Assembly: GCA_029941905.1 (NCBI GenBank)
Contig: JAPYTQ010000014.1
Span: 46,039 to 110,038, forward strand
Source: JAHRVQ01 sp029941905
GTDB lineage: Bacteria; Pseudomonadota; Gammaproteobacteria; Pseudomonadales; Azotimanducaceae
Length of the DNA stretch: 64,000 nucleotides
Direction: 5' to 3'
The translations under genes were made by a program, and so were the position numbers. Below the pieces are notes generated by a model that saw only the letters and a list, made by a program, of their open reading frames with translations, searched no databases and was not told the DNA's origin. Shown piece after piece: positions 1 to 9,252 of the stretch (position 1 is its first letter; each line of letters opens with the position of its first letter).

Positions 1-92
1 TCAAACACCAGATAGGTAGTATCTTTGCTGACGCCCAGGGAATCGTAAGTAGTTGAATTAAATATGCTTATCTGCTCTTCGAGTATCGGCAT
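1..92 (-). CDS. Partial hypothetical protein, runs off left edge
   Basis: An open frame begins at an ATG (92-90, minus strand) and stays open to the left edge, giving 30 residues that start MPILEEQISIF and continue with a protein-like composition. No clear ribosome binding site precedes the ATG and I do not recognise the family. It would be divergent from the SPOR-like gene at 277. The frame is too short to be sure it is real. Confidence 0.3.
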   Translation of the reverse strand, partial: MPILEEQISIFNSTTYDSLGVSKDTTYLVF

Positions 93-276
93 GCAGACTG
101 GTATGCGCCAGGGGCAAGCTTGATTGTGGATATAAGAATGTACGGTTACGATCGGAATCCGGTTGTTACTTCATAGCCTCGCGAAGCTGCTATCCCCTGA
201 AAATGGGCTAAGTACAGCAATAAATGCTAGAATAGTAAGCTTGCCTGAAAGAATAATATGTGGTGTTCTAGTCTTT

Positions 277-1032
277 ATGAGTTATCGATCAATATACAGT
301 CTTTTAACAATATGCCTGTTTAGCAGCCAAATTTTGGCGGCAGACTACTGGGTGATAGGCAGTTTTTCGAAAGAACAAAGTGCCGTAATGGAAGTCAATC
401 GATTGTCATCACTGGTAGGCTTGCCTATTGAGATTTCAGGGTTCACCCGATTGGGTGTTGACTACTATCGCCTCCTGGTTACCAAGGCGGACATGGATAC
501 GTCGGCGAAAGAGCAATTCGCCAGCATGGATATCGAGCCCTGGTTCCTTTCGCTAAACTCAACCAGCGTTTCGCGACCAGTCGCCCAGGAAAATAATACG
601 GTACCAGCGAGTGCCGCTGTCGTTCCCACTGGATCAGGTCAATTTTTTTATGTTGCCGGTAGCTATCTCGATGTTGAAGAAGCGCTGGATATAGAAAGGC
701 AGTTGTCAGCGAGTTTTGCATCGGTGCGCGGAGAAACCGCCCTGGTTGACGGTGCTGTTTTACATCGTGTGTTAGTGGGACCGTTAAAACAAAGTGACAT
801 TGATATCACAGGTTCCATGCTTGTAGAAATGGGGTTTGAAAGTGCCTGGCTGGTGAATATCGAGAGTGATGATGATATTTACGAGTTCGCCGACCTGGCT
901 GGGGTTTCCCCTATAAACGAAAAAGATAGGTTGGTTGTAGAGCAGTCGGTCGATATGCCGAAGAAAACCTCGAATCCATCGGGATATAACCTGGCTAGAT
1001 TACCCGAAGAAAATCCAGTCTTCGCGCCTTAA
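277..1032 (+). CDS. SPOR-like exported protein
   Basis: 251 residues. The ATG at 277 is preferred over upstream in-frame starts because it opens a clear signal peptide (MSYRSIYSLLTICLFSSQILA, cleavage near residue 21-22). The mature protein starts ADYWVIGSF and appears to hold two SPOR-like modules: residues about 22-75, and about 125-205 (FFYVAGSYLDVEEA ... HRVLVGPL). SPOR domains bind denuded peptidoglycan glycan strands at division sites. The family is inferred from these repeated Y/F-x-V-x-G-S-F patterns, so the precise role is unknown. It is followed by a gap of 137 bases and then the MscS gene on the same strand. Confidence 0.65.
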   Translation: MSYRSIYSLLTICLFSSQILAADYWVIGSFSKEQSAVMEVNRLSSLVGLPIEISGFTRLGVDYYRLLVTKADMDTSAKEQFASMDIEPWFLSLNSTSVSRPVAQENNTVPASAAVVPTGSGQFFYVAGSYLDVEEALDIERQLSASFASVRGETALVDGAVLHRVLVGPLKQSDIDITGSMLVEMGFESAWLVNIESDDDIYEFADLAGVSPINEKDRLVVEQSVDMPKKTSNPSGYNLARLPEENPVFAP

Positions 1033-1169
1033 CTAACGATGACTCCGACCATTAGTCCCTGGGTCGTCACAGTCCGGTTAGATCTTCTTTCAGATATTCA
1101 GTGTCCAGCGAAACTGGATTGCTGAACACTTTGCCAAAACTTTGCGGAACTGCCTAGCTGAATTAAAAA

Positions 1170-2246
1170 ATGGATGATTTCTTCAAAATAGTCGTCTCTT
1201 TAATCACCAACCCTGTTCTTCTGGAGGTCTTCACCATCGTGTTGGCAACGATGGTGATTAACTATTTTTCCCGGAAATTTTTTGATCGGCTGGAACAGTC
1301 CACTCGACAGTCGCCGACGGTTTGGGATGATGCTCTGCTTAATTCTGTCCGCAAGCCATTAGCAATATTGATATGGGTGTTGGGTTTCTCATGGGCAGCA
1401 GAGTTGATATCCGCGGAAGCTGAAACTGACTCGGCACTGACCGTGATGATCGACCCGGTACGGTACATAGCGGTAGTCGGGTTGTTTACGTTTTTCCTGA
1501 GTCGATTTATTCAGGAATGCGAAAGTGGATTTATAAAGAATGGCGCTGACGTGACCACGGCACATGCCATTGGCAAACTACTTCGAATTTCGGTTTTTAT
1601 CACAGCAGCTCTAACTGTTTTACAGACGCTGGGGATAAGCATTTCAGGAATCCTGGCGTTTGGTGGTGTCGGGGGGATAGCCGTGGGCTTCGCCGCCAAG
1701 GATATTCTGGCTAACTTCTTTGGTGGACTGATGATCTATCTCGACCGGCCTTTTGCCGTCGGCGACTGGATCAGAAGCCCGGACAGGGAAATTGAGGGCA
1801 CTGTGGAGCTCATCGGCTGGCGCCTGACCGTCATTAGAACATTTGATAGTCGACCTTTGTACATCCCCAATTCTGTGTTTGCGAGTATTGCGCTGGAAAA
1901 TCCTTCTCGTATGCAGAATCGCAGGATTTATGAAACGATCGGGGTCCGGTATGCTGATGTCAGTAAGGTAAAACAGATCGTTGATGATGTACGCAGCCGG
2001 CTACAGAACCATGAGGAAATTGATCCGCAGCGTACTTTGATTGTTAACTTGAATGGATTCGCACCGTCCTCTGTCGACTTCTTTGTTTACACATTCACAA
2101 AAACCACGGACTGGGTGAAGTTTCACAGCATCAAAGAAAGGATTCTCCTGGAAATTTACGCGATCATCGAGTCTCATGGCGCCGAGGTTGCATTCCCGAC
2201 TTCCACTATCCACATTGAATCGACGGTAGCGCCGGAAGCAGACTGA
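1170..2246 (+). CDS. MscS-family mechanosensitive ion channel
   Basis: 358 residues. Hydrophobic segments lie near residues 10-30, 60-80, 92-112 and 140-185. The last contains the Gly/Ala-rich pore helix and the MscS signature GFAAKDILANFFGG, followed by LDRPFAVGDWI, the start of the cytoplasmic beta domain. The family forms inner-membrane heptamers that open under membrane tension and release solutes during hypo-osmotic shock. Length is in the range of small MscS-type channels. It ends only 7 bases before the phosphoribosyltransferase gene, so the two are probably co-transcribed. The family is certain; conductance and ion preference cannot be read from the sequence. Confidence 0.9.
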   Translation: MDDFFKIVVSLITNPVLLEVFTIVLATMVINYFSRKFFDRLEQSTRQSPTVWDDALLNSVRKPLAILIWVLGFSWAAELISAEAETDSALTVMIDPVRYIAVVGLFTFFLSRFIQECESGFIKNGADVTTAHAIGKLLRISVFITAALTVLQTLGISISGILAFGGVGGIAVGFAAKDILANFFGGLMIYLDRPFAVGDWIRSPDREIEGTVELIGWRLTVIRTFDSRPLYIPNSVFASIALENPSRMQNRRIYETIGVRYADVSKVKQIVDDVRSRLQNHEEIDPQRTLIVNLNGFAPSSVDFFVYTFTKTTDWVKFHSIKERILLEIYAIIESHGAEVAFPTSTIHIESTVAPEAD

Positions 2247-2253
2247 AGCGCTT

Positions 2254-2778
2254 ATGCAATTACCCGAGTCCAGAATACTGTTTGATCAATCAACAATCTC
2301 CGATGCGGTCGATGAGCTGGCGAAGCATGTAAATGTTAAGTGCAGTGAGGGTTCCTGGTTAATGCTCTCGGTCCTTACCGGTGGCCTGGTACTCGCTGCC
2401 GACCTGATGAGACGGTTGCAGATTTCAATGGAACTGGATTTAATCCGCGTAAGCCGCTACCACAACAAAACCCGGGGGGCCGAGTTGACCTGGCAACTGG
2501 AACCTTCTGCCTCATTGCAGAACGCTCGTGTGCTGCTTGTTGATGATATCTTTGATGAAGGTGAGACCCTGGCTGCGCTGGATAGATATTGTGTTTCCAG
2601 GGGCGCGCAGCAGGTTCTGTCGGTTGTACTGCTGGATAAGATTCATAACAGGAAAGTGAAACACTACAAGCCGGATCTCATCGGGTTAACCTGCTCTGAT
2701 GAGTATGTGTTTGGATATGGGATGGATTACGAGGGTTTTTTCCGGAACTTGCCAGAGATTCGAAGTCTGGGGTCGTAG
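2254..2778 (+). CDS. hpt: Hypoxanthine-guanine phosphoribosyltransferase-like protein
   Basis: 174 residues, type I phosphoribosyltransferase. The PRPP-binding motif VLLVDDIFDEGET is at residues 93-105, and the LTGGLVLAADL loop near residue 41 binds pyrophosphate. The enzyme transfers phosphoribose from PRPP to a purine base in the cytoplasm. It lies in one direction with the SapC-like gene and a methylthioinosine phosphorylase. That phosphorylase releases hypoxanthine, so this transferase could salvage its product to IMP. The functional coupling is inference from context; the family assignment rests on motifs. Confidence 0.85.
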   Translation: MQLPESRILFDQSTISDAVDELAKHVNVKCSEGSWLMLSVLTGGLVLAADLMRRLQISMELDLIRVSRYHNKTRGAELTWQLEPSASLQNARVLLVDDIFDEGETLAALDRYCVSRGAQQVLSVVLLDKIHNRKVKHYKPDLIGLTCSDEYVFGYGMDYEGFFRNLPEIRSLGS

Positions 2779-2925
2779 CAGGGGCTTTTCAGCCGCCGCT
2801 AGTAAGCCTGGTAACCTCTCAGGAAGGAACTAATACTGCTGGTCTGATTAGACTACTCTCAGGCAGGGACGAGATCCACTATTAGTGACTCAGCTCATAT
2901 CTCACGATTGAAGACAGGAACAGAC

Positions 2926-3879
2926 ATGGCCAGCCTGCTTTTTTACGACAAACCCGTTGCACTTAACAAAACAGCTCACAAGAACAAAAAAATTCGTCCT
3001 GAAGCAAATAGCTTTGGTTTTGCGTCAAACACGAATTCGGTGATTCTTGCGGGGGTAGAATTTACCGAGGCGGCAAAAGAGTATCCCGTCGTTTTTGCCC
3101 AGTCAGGTGAATCAATTGTGCCTGTTGCGTTGTTGGGGCTGAGAAATGAGGAAAACCTTTTTATAAACTCCAGCGGTGGCTGGGCGGCACGCTATATTCC
3201 AGCATTTATTCGACGCTATCCCTTTGTTCTGGCTAATTCAGAAGATCCCGCCACGCGTATGGTTTGCATCGATGAGAGTTACGCCGGGTTTAATAACAAG
3301 GAGGGAGAGCCTCTTTTTGTCGATGGTGAACCGTCAAAGGTTCTCAGGCATGCTCTGGATTTTCTGGAGGAATATCAGCGGCAATACATGCGCACCGAAA
3401 AGTTTGTCGATCGATTGAGAGACAACGACTTGCTGACGACACTCAACGCAAAAATACACATGGTCGACGGCCAGGAATTTACGCTGACCGGGCTGTTGGC
3501 TGTTGATGAGAAAAGACTTCTGCAATTATCAGATGAACAGGCGTTGGAACTCTTCAAATCAGGCGAACTGGCCTGGGTCTATTGCCACTTGATGTCGCTT
3601 GGAAATATATCTAGTCTGGTCAATCGAATGGCCAAAAATGCGGTAGCGGACAAAGCTGTCCCAGCGGTCCAAGGGAAAAAAGCTGGCGAACTACTCGCCA
3701 TTAAGAAAGCGGCCGTTAAGGAAGCAGCCATCAAGGAAGCAGCCATCAAGAAAGCAGCGATAATGAAAGCAGCTGCCAAAAAAGCCAACCCTAAAAAAGA
3801 AGCTGCCGAAAGACCTGTCCCCGAAAAATCAGTCATCGGGGAACCGGTCAGGCCACAAGCCAGGAAGAAAAGAAAGTAA
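2926..3879 (+). CDS. SapC-family protein with Lys/Ala-rich C-terminal tail
   Basis: 317 residues. The ATG at 2926 is preceded by AGGAAC at good spacing and is favoured over an in-frame TTG at 2908. Residues 1-230 resemble the SapC family (conserved features include EFTEAAKEYPVVFA, WAARYIPAFIRRYPF and a NAKIHMVDG segment near residue 180). SapC was named from Campylobacter S-layer loci, but its biochemical role is not known. Residues about 240-317 form a basic low-complexity tail of KEAAIK-type repeats, like the tails of histone H1-like proteins. This suggests nucleic-acid or polyanion binding (inference). The gene ends 3 bases before the phosphorylase start. Confidence 0.75.
   Translation: MASLLFYDKPVALNKTAHKNKKIRPEANSFGFASNTNSVILAGVEFTEAAKEYPVVFAQSGESIVPVALLGLRNEENLFINSSGGWAARYIPAFIRRYPFVLANSEDPATRMVCIDESYAGFNNKEGEPLFVDGEPSKVLRHALDFLEEYQRQYMRTEKFVDRLRDNDLLTTLNAKIHMVDGQEFTLTGLLAVDEKRLLQLSDEQALELFKSGELAWVYCHLMSLGNISSLVNRMAKNAVADKAVPAVQGKKAGELLAIKKAAVKEAAIKEAAIKKAAIMKAAAKKANPKKEAAERPVPEKSVIGEPVRPQARKKRK
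3718..3747 (+). repeat. Tandem 15-bp repeat coding Lys/Ala tail
   Basis: AAGGAAGCAGCCATC occurs twice in tandem (3718-3732, 3733-3747) and is followed by degenerate copies to about 3790. Each unit codes for K-E-A-A-I. Such in-frame tandem units can change number by slippage and alter tail length without breaking the frame. Confidence 0.85.
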
Positions 3880-3882
3880 GTC

Positions 3883-4608
3883 GTGCTGGGGATCATCGGC
3901 GGGACAGGATTTGCACAGTTTGTGAATCTACAGGATATTGAAGCAGAAACTCTGCAAACCCCATTCGGCTCGACATATATTGAAAGGGGTTTGTTGGGCA
4001 AAGAACCGGTGATATTTCTGCCGAGACATGGCAACCCCCCTCAATTTCCACCCCACAAAGTTAATTATCGAGCGAATATTCAGTCATTGTCTGATCTGGG
4101 TGTAGAAAGGATTATTTCTACTACTGCAGTAGGCAGTGTTGATCCGGAATTGGAAGTCTGTGATCTGGTGGTCCCGGACCAGATCATCGATTATACGTTT
4201 GGTCGTGAGCACACCTTCTACAAAGACGAAATCCAGCACATCGATTTCACTTATCCCTATGATCAACCGCTTCGGCGTTCATTGTTGGCAGCGGCAAAAG
4301 CAATCCCGCAATGCACTATCCGCTCGAGAGGTGTTTACGGCTGCACCCAGGGACCCCGGCTGGAAACTGCAGCGGAGGTAAAACGTATGCAACGCGATGG
4401 TTGTACCATCGTCGGTATGACAGCCATGCCGGAAGCCGCCCTTGCGCGGGAAAAAGGAATTGCCTATGCCGGGATTTCTTTCGTAGTGAATGCAGGTGCA
4501 GGAATCGATGACCAGGCGATTGATATGGATGCTCTCACGACCGCTATTGCCAGTGGCACGTCTATGGTTGCCGCCGTTATCAATGCTTATGTCAGATCAG
4601 CCTCCTAG
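3883..4608 (+). CDS. S-methyl-5'-thioinosine phosphorylase
   Basis: 241 residues, with a GTG start at 3883. It belongs to the MTAP/purine nucleoside phosphorylase family: N-terminal LGIIGGTGF phosphate-binding loop, RHG segment near residue 47, NYRANIQSL, TTAVGSVDP and GMTAMPEAALARE near residue 187. The short bacterial branch with this neighbourhood is known in Pseudomonas aeruginosa as methylthioinosine phosphorylase. That enzyme cleaves 5'-methylthioinosine to hypoxanthine and methylthioribose-1-phosphate in polyamine and quorum-signal by-product salvage. A methylthioadenosine-specific enzyme is the main alternative. It overlaps no neighbour and probably shares a transcript with the two upstream genes. 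Confidence 0.8.
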   Translation: MLGIIGGTGFAQFVNLQDIEAETLQTPFGSTYIERGLLGKEPVIFLPRHGNPPQFPPHKVNYRANIQSLSDLGVERIISTTAVGSVDPELEVCDLVVPDQIIDYTFGREHTFYKDEIQHIDFTYPYDQPLRRSLLAAAKAIPQCTIRSRGVYGCTQGPRLETAAEVKRMQRDGCTIVGMTAMPEAALAREKGIAYAGISFVVNAGAGIDDQAIDMDALTTAIASGTSMVAAVINAYVRSAS

Positions 4609-4754
4609 CCTGGATAATTCGTGAAGGGACCGCCCCAAAACAGATCAGGCGCAGACTGTAGTTTCAGATGGAAGTGTTTTACACGAGTAACTCGTTGATA
4701 TAAATGATGTTAACAATGCTCCCGTGCCGCCTTCATGAATTTTCCGAGCTAGGG

Positions 4755-5705
4755 TTAATCTTCTGGTTCTTCGATAGTAAACTCATCCACCCTGACGATG
4801 ATGCCGAAAAAAGGGTGATCGATGTAGTGCAGCGTTGAGCTGCGCATTCTTCTTGACTGTTTCAATCTGTGTGTCTGTATAGGGACATAGTTTCCTCTTT
4901 CAGATTCCCAGGTAACCACAGCTGGGTACTGGCTTGCCATATCCGCGGTCAGGTTCAGCGGCAATTGGGAAGGCTGTTGCGAATAATTCGGGGCGAATTC
5001 TGTGTACCACAGATCCGTGTCAACATGTAAATACCGTGATCGGCTTATATTTATTGTGCCGTCAATTTCATAATTGTCGTCGTAATGCTTGCCTGTCTGC
5101 ACCAATACGGGGAACGCTTTGTCACGGGTCAGCACCGGTTGGAGCCAGGATTGATGTAGCATCAGCTTAAACAGCGACGACCTGTTGATACTGCGCACGA
5201 TACCGTTCAGTAGCCGGTTTTTAGTATTGATGTTTCTAAAAGCGTCTGGTTGTTCCTGCTCAAAGAGTTCATCGAGATCGCCCGGCTCAAAATGTACAAC
5301 CCCGGTCGGGCCATCTTCGGTCAAAGAGCCGCTTGGCTTGATTGATTGCGGTTTAGTGAGTTTCAAACGACTCCGGCTGCTGAATATGTAATCACTGTCC
5401 GGCGTGTTGTTATTCTCCATAGACCCACCTGCCTGCCGGGGCTCACCAAGTGCAAGTACCTGTTCCAGTTGGGCTAATGTATAGGGAGTGATAGCACTAT
5501 CACGCAGGGGAGAAACACTCACCATATTGGCAGGATAACTTAACGCGTCAACAGGCCAGATTTCGTCACTGATCATGGGATTGGTCAAGGTAAAGACAAT
5601 GAGCTCCACTTGGTACCACTGATCAATAGGATTTGTTTCAGCCGCTCTCGAATTCACCCAGGGCGGGATAGTCAGGAGGCACAGGAACAGAAATTTAACC
5701 GGCAA
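4755..5705 (-). CDS. csiV: CsiV-family periplasmic protein
   Basis: About 316 residues if the TTG at 5705 is the start; a second TTG lies at 5711. Either start overlaps the 3' end of mfd. This start gives a signal peptide (PVKFLFLCLLTIPPWVNSRA). The mature part opens with WYQVELIVFT and closes with SRRMRSSTLHYIDHPFFGII, both typical of CsiV. CsiV was described in Vibrio cholerae as a peptidoglycan-associated protein needed for cell-shape integrity under D-amino-acid stress. An adjacent mfd is the usual arrangement in gammaproteobacteria. Translation is probably coupled to mfd; no good ribosome binding site is visible. Confidence 0.8.
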   Translation of the reverse strand: MPVKFLFLCLLTIPPWVNSRAAETNPIDQWYQVELIVFTLTNPMISDEIWPVDALSYPANMVSVSPLRDSAITPYTLAQLEQVLALGEPRQAGGSMENNNTPDSDYIFSSRSRLKLTKPQSIKPSGSLTEDGPTGVVHFEPGDLDELFEQEQPDAFRNINTKNRLLNGIVRSINRSSLFKLMLHQSWLQPVLTRDKAFPVLVQTGKHYDDNYEIDGTINISRSRYLHVDTDLWYTEFAPNYSQQPSQLPLNLTADMASQYPAVVTWESERGNYVPIQTHRLKQSRRMRSSTLHYIDHPFFGIIVRVDEFTIEEPED

Positions 5706-8700
5706 TTGCAAGGTTCTTACTTTCGAGTCGTTCAAACAATCGCTCAATTTTTTGGAACCTTGTTTCGGGTTTTTCCATATTCTCTTCGAACGATAATTGA
5801 TTTGCGTTCGGAAGGCGATACCGATGTGGCTCAGATTGAACCAGACGGACAATTTTGAAGGGATCAATGGATGTGTCCTGGTGAAATTCAAGTTTACCAC
5901 TCCTGGCACCAGCATCGACTTTTTTGATTCCCAGTTTCTCTGCGGTTAGTTTCAAACTGGTAATTCGGAACAGTGTTTTTACAGCTTCAGGCAACAAACC
6001 GAAGCGATCAATCATTTCTACCTGAAGATTTCTTAATTGATCGTTGTCCTCGGCATTTGAAATTCGCTTGTACAACACCAGTCGGCTGTGTACATCGGGC
6101 AAATAGTCTCCGGGAATCAAAGCGGGCAATCGTAGATTAATCTCGGTACCGTCTTTTAAAGGTCGATCCAGGTTGGGCGTCTTACCATCTTTGATCGCCT
6201 TAACCGCACGGTCCAACATTTCCATGTAAAGCGAGTAGCCAACGGTCTGTATATTGCCGGTTTGTTCATCACCCAGTAACTCACCGGCACCTCTGATCTC
6301 GAGGTCATGGGTCGCAAGTATAAACCCGGAGCCAAGATCCTCGGCTTCGCTGATGGCTTCCAGTCGTTTCTTCGCATCGCTGGTCAGGACCTTGGGGTGA
6401 GGTGTGAGCAGGTAGGCATATGCCTGGTGGTGTGATCGTCCGACCCTGCCGCGCAGCTGGTGTATTTGCGCGAGTCCAAACTTGTCGGCGCGATCCATAA
6501 TAATGGTATTGGCGTTGGGAATGTCGATGCCGGTTTCGATTATAGTCGTGCAGACCAGGACGTTGGTGCGTTTGTGATAAAAGTCAGACATGACCTGTTC
6601 GAGTTCTCTCTCCCGCATTTGGCCATGTCCGATAGAGATTCGTGCCTCGGGAACCAGTTCCTGTAACTTCTGGGCGGTATTTTCAATAGTCTTGACTTCG
6701 TTGTGGAGATAATAAACCTGTCCGCCGCGCATGAGCTCTCTTTGTACGGCTTCCCTGACCAGACCGTCGTTATGCTGTCGTACAAACGTTTTGATAGACA
6801 GTCTTTTCGCCGGGGGTGTCGCAATAATTGTCAGGTCACGCATCCCGGACATTGCCATATTAAGCGTCCGGGGAATCGGTGTGGCGGTCATGGTCAGAAT
6901 GTCCACTTCAGCGCGGAGGGACTTGAGCTTCTCTTTTTGCCTGACGCCGAATCGATGTTCTTCATCAATAATGACCAGGCCCAGGTTCTTGAAGGACAGG
7001 CCGTCCTGAATCAGGCCGTGGGTGCCGATCACAATATCCACTGTTCCGGCCTCCAGCTTTTCCATCACCAGTTTTTGTTCTTTCCTGGTTTTAAAACGTG
7101 ATATAGACTCGATACTCACTGGCCATTCCGTGAAACGATCTCTGAATGTATTCGTATGTTGCTGGGCGAGTAGAGTTGTCGGCACCAAAATAGCCACTTG
7201 CTTGCCTGATTGAACCGCGAGGAAGGTAGCCCGCATGGCAACCTCGGTTTTTCCGAAGCCCACATCGCCACAGACAAGATGATCCATGGTTTTCTCCTGC
7301 ACCATGTCGGTAATCACCCTGGCGATAGCAGTTTGCTGATCAGGTGTTTCTTCAAATGGAAAAGCAGCAGCGAACTGATAGTAGGCATCGTCCGGTTCCG
7401 GGTAGGCAAAGCCTGTTTTTGCTTCTCTTCTCGCATAGATATTGAGTAATTCTGCTGCGACATCATGAATCTGTTCCGCAGCTTTTCGTTTGGCCTTCTC
7501 CCAAACATCACCACCCAGGCGATGCAAGGGTGCAACCGTTTCGTCCGCACCCCCATAGCGGGATATCAGATGCAGGGACGCCACAGGAACATAAAGCTTG
7601 GCGTCTTCTAAATAACCGAGACTCAGGAATTCAGCTGGCTGACCATCTATATCCAGGGTTTCCAATCCCAGATAGCGGCCGACACCATGATCGATATGAA
7701 CCACGGGGGAGCCAACGTTGAGTTCCGTCAAACTCTTAACCACCAGTTCGGCCGCATTGTCTTTTTGCTTGTCGCGTCTCCGTTGTTGCAGGACGTGCTC
7801 GCCAAACAACTGTTGCTCAGTGATTAGTAGGCGTTTTTCGCCGGGTAAGTAAAACCCCCGTTCCAGTGGTGCAACCATGAGCAACACGCCCACGCCGGTG
7901 TTGACGGCTGTTTCCCAGTTATCAACCTGCCGGGTACTGATCCCATTTCGAGCCAGCAATTCGTCAACCACTTCTCGTCGGCCCTTCGATTCAGTGACGA
8001 TGATAATTCCGGTGTCACTATTTTCCTTAATAAAGCCCTGTAGTCGAGCGAGTGGTCGCTGTTGTCGCTCACTAATTGCGATCTCAGGTAATGGTGCAAA
8101 CTCAAGATTGTCTCCACGGGACGGTCCGGTAACGAGATCGATGCGTCGCCGTTTATTGCTCTCGGCGAACAACAGATCTTTTGGCAATAGAATATCTTCC
8201 GGTGCCAGAATAGGTCGCTGGACATCGTAGCGCAGGTTTTCATAACGCAGATGTGCATCGTGCCAGTACTTGCCAATGGTGTCTTCGACTTTACAGACGA
8301 AGACTAGTGAGTCCTCGGAAAGATAGTCGAACAACGATTCCAGCTGGTCGAAGAACAATGGCAGGTAGTATTCAACACCGGCAGGAGACAGTCCCTGGGA
8401 AACATCCTGATAGACAGCGCAATTGCGGGGGTCAACCTGAAATTTCTGGTGCCAGGAATCTTGGAAATGGGAAATAGCACTCGTGGTTAATGGAAACTCA
8501 CGTGCCGGTAACAGGTTTACCTTTTCGACCTTTTCAATGGATAGTTGTGTTTCGGGATCAAAGGTCCGGAGTGACTCAATTTCATCATCGAACAGATCAA
8601 GTCGGTAAGGGAGATTCGAACCCATTGGAAAAATGTCCATAATCGAACCGCGAACCGCAAATTCTCCATGTTCAAAAACTGTCTCAACGCACCTGTATGC

Positions 8701-9168
8701 ACTTGCTTCCAGTTTCCGTCGCATCACGGCAATGTCGAATTTTTGCCCTATATCCAGCACCAGGCTGCTACCCAGTGAGAAAGAGCGGGGGGCTATTTTT
8801 TGCATTATCGTCGTTGCGGGGACAACCAATGCACCTGTTGTTAAGGTAGGCAGTTGGTTTAGGATAGACAGGCGCTCTGAAATAATATCCTGGTGTGGAG
8901 AAAAACTATCGTAGATCAAAGTTTCCCAGTCGCGAAAAAGCAAAACAGGAAACTGTTCGGGTAAAAAAAAGCGAAGTTCATCGAAAATTCGCTCGGCAGC
9001 TTGTGAATTCTCGGCGATGACAAGACCAAATTCTTCGCCTTCGATCAATGATTGTGCAATTGCGAGTGATTCGGCACTGCCAGGCAAATTGCCCCAGTGG
9101 CGGCGATCGGTAGCTCGCTTCGGTGGTTGATGTTCGCCTAAATTAATCACGGTGGCCTTGGAGGTCAT
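5695..9168 (-). CDS. mfd: Transcription-repair coupling factor Mfd
   Basis: 1157 residues, full length for the family. It recognises RNA polymerase stalled at lesions, removes it with ATP-driven translocation and recruits UvrA. Visible parts are the UvrB-like N-terminal region, the RNA-polymerase interaction region (PVVHIDHGVGRYLGLE), the helicase core with Walker A GDVGFGKTEVA near residue 632 and DEEH near residue 734, the motif VI region HQLRGRVGRS, and the C-terminal TRCF domain. It is the first gene of a minus-strand pair with csiV, overlapping it by about 11 bases. Its start faces the divergent protease gene across a gap of 84 bases. Confidence 0.97.
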   Translation of the reverse strand: MTSKATVINLGEHQPPKRATDRRHWGNLPGSAESLAIAQSLIEGEEFGLVIAENSQAAERIFDELRFFLPEQFPVLLFRDWETLIYDSFSPHQDIISERLSILNQLPTLTTGALVVPATTIMQKIAPRSFSLGSSLVLDIGQKFDIAVMRRKLEASAYRCVETVFEHGEFAVRGSIMDIFPMGSNLPYRLDLFDDEIESLRTFDPETQLSIEKVEKVNLLPAREFPLTTSAISHFQDSWHQKFQVDPRNCAVYQDVSQGLSPAGVEYYLPLFFDQLESLFDYLSEDSLVFVCKVEDTIGKYWHDAHLRYENLRYDVQRPILAPEDILLPKDLLFAESNKRRRIDLVTGPSRGDNLEFAPLPEIAISERQQRPLARLQGFIKENSDTGIIIVTESKGRREVVDELLARNGISTRQVDNWETAVNTGVGVLLMVAPLERGFYLPGEKRLLITEQQLFGEHVLQQRRRDKQKDNAAELVVKSLTELNVGSPVVHIDHGVGRYLGLETLDIDGQPAEFLSLGYLEDAKLYVPVASLHLISRYGGADETVAPLHRLGGDVWEKAKRKAAEQIHDVAAELLNIYARREAKTGFAYPEPDDAYYQFAAAFPFEETPDQQTAIARVITDMVQEKTMDHLVCGDVGFGKTEVAMRATFLAVQSGKQVAILVPTTLLAQQHTNTFRDRFTEWPVSIESISRFKTRKEQKLVMEKLEAGTVDIVIGTHGLIQDGLSFKNLGLVIIDEEHRFGVRQKEKLKSLRAEVDILTMTATPIPRTLNMAMSGMRDLTIIATPPAKRLSIKTFVRQHNDGLVREAVQRELMRGGQVYYLHNEVKTIENTAQKLQELVPEARISIGHGQMRERELEQVMSDFYHKRTNVLVCTTIIETGIDIPNANTIIMDRADKFGLAQIHQLRGRVGRSHHQAYAYLLTPHPKVLTSDAKKRLEAISEAEDLGSGFILATHDLEIRGAGELLGDEQTGNIQTVGYSLYMEMLDRAVKAIKDGKTPNLDRPLKDGTEINLRLPALIPGDYLPDVHSRLVLYKRISNAEDNDQLRNLQVEMIDRFGLLPEAVKTLFRITSLKLTAEKLGIKKVDAGARSGKLEFHQDTSIDPFKIVRLVQSEPHRYRLPNANQLSFEENMEKPETRFQKIERLFERLESKNLAIAG

Positions 9169-9252
9169 GTTTATAATGGTCGATTTCTTATCAAGCGAAC
9201 TGAAGGGGTACGAAGGTTACTCTTTCAAGCACAAAAATAACAGAGACTGGAT

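Noticed and set aside
3579..4034. Long minus-strand open frame of 151 codons opposite the SapC-like tail
   Set aside because: Its Ala/Met/Leu-rich sequence is the reverse reading of the Lys/Ala repeats, and it spans the end of one real gene and the start of the next; no ribosome binding site or family resemblance.
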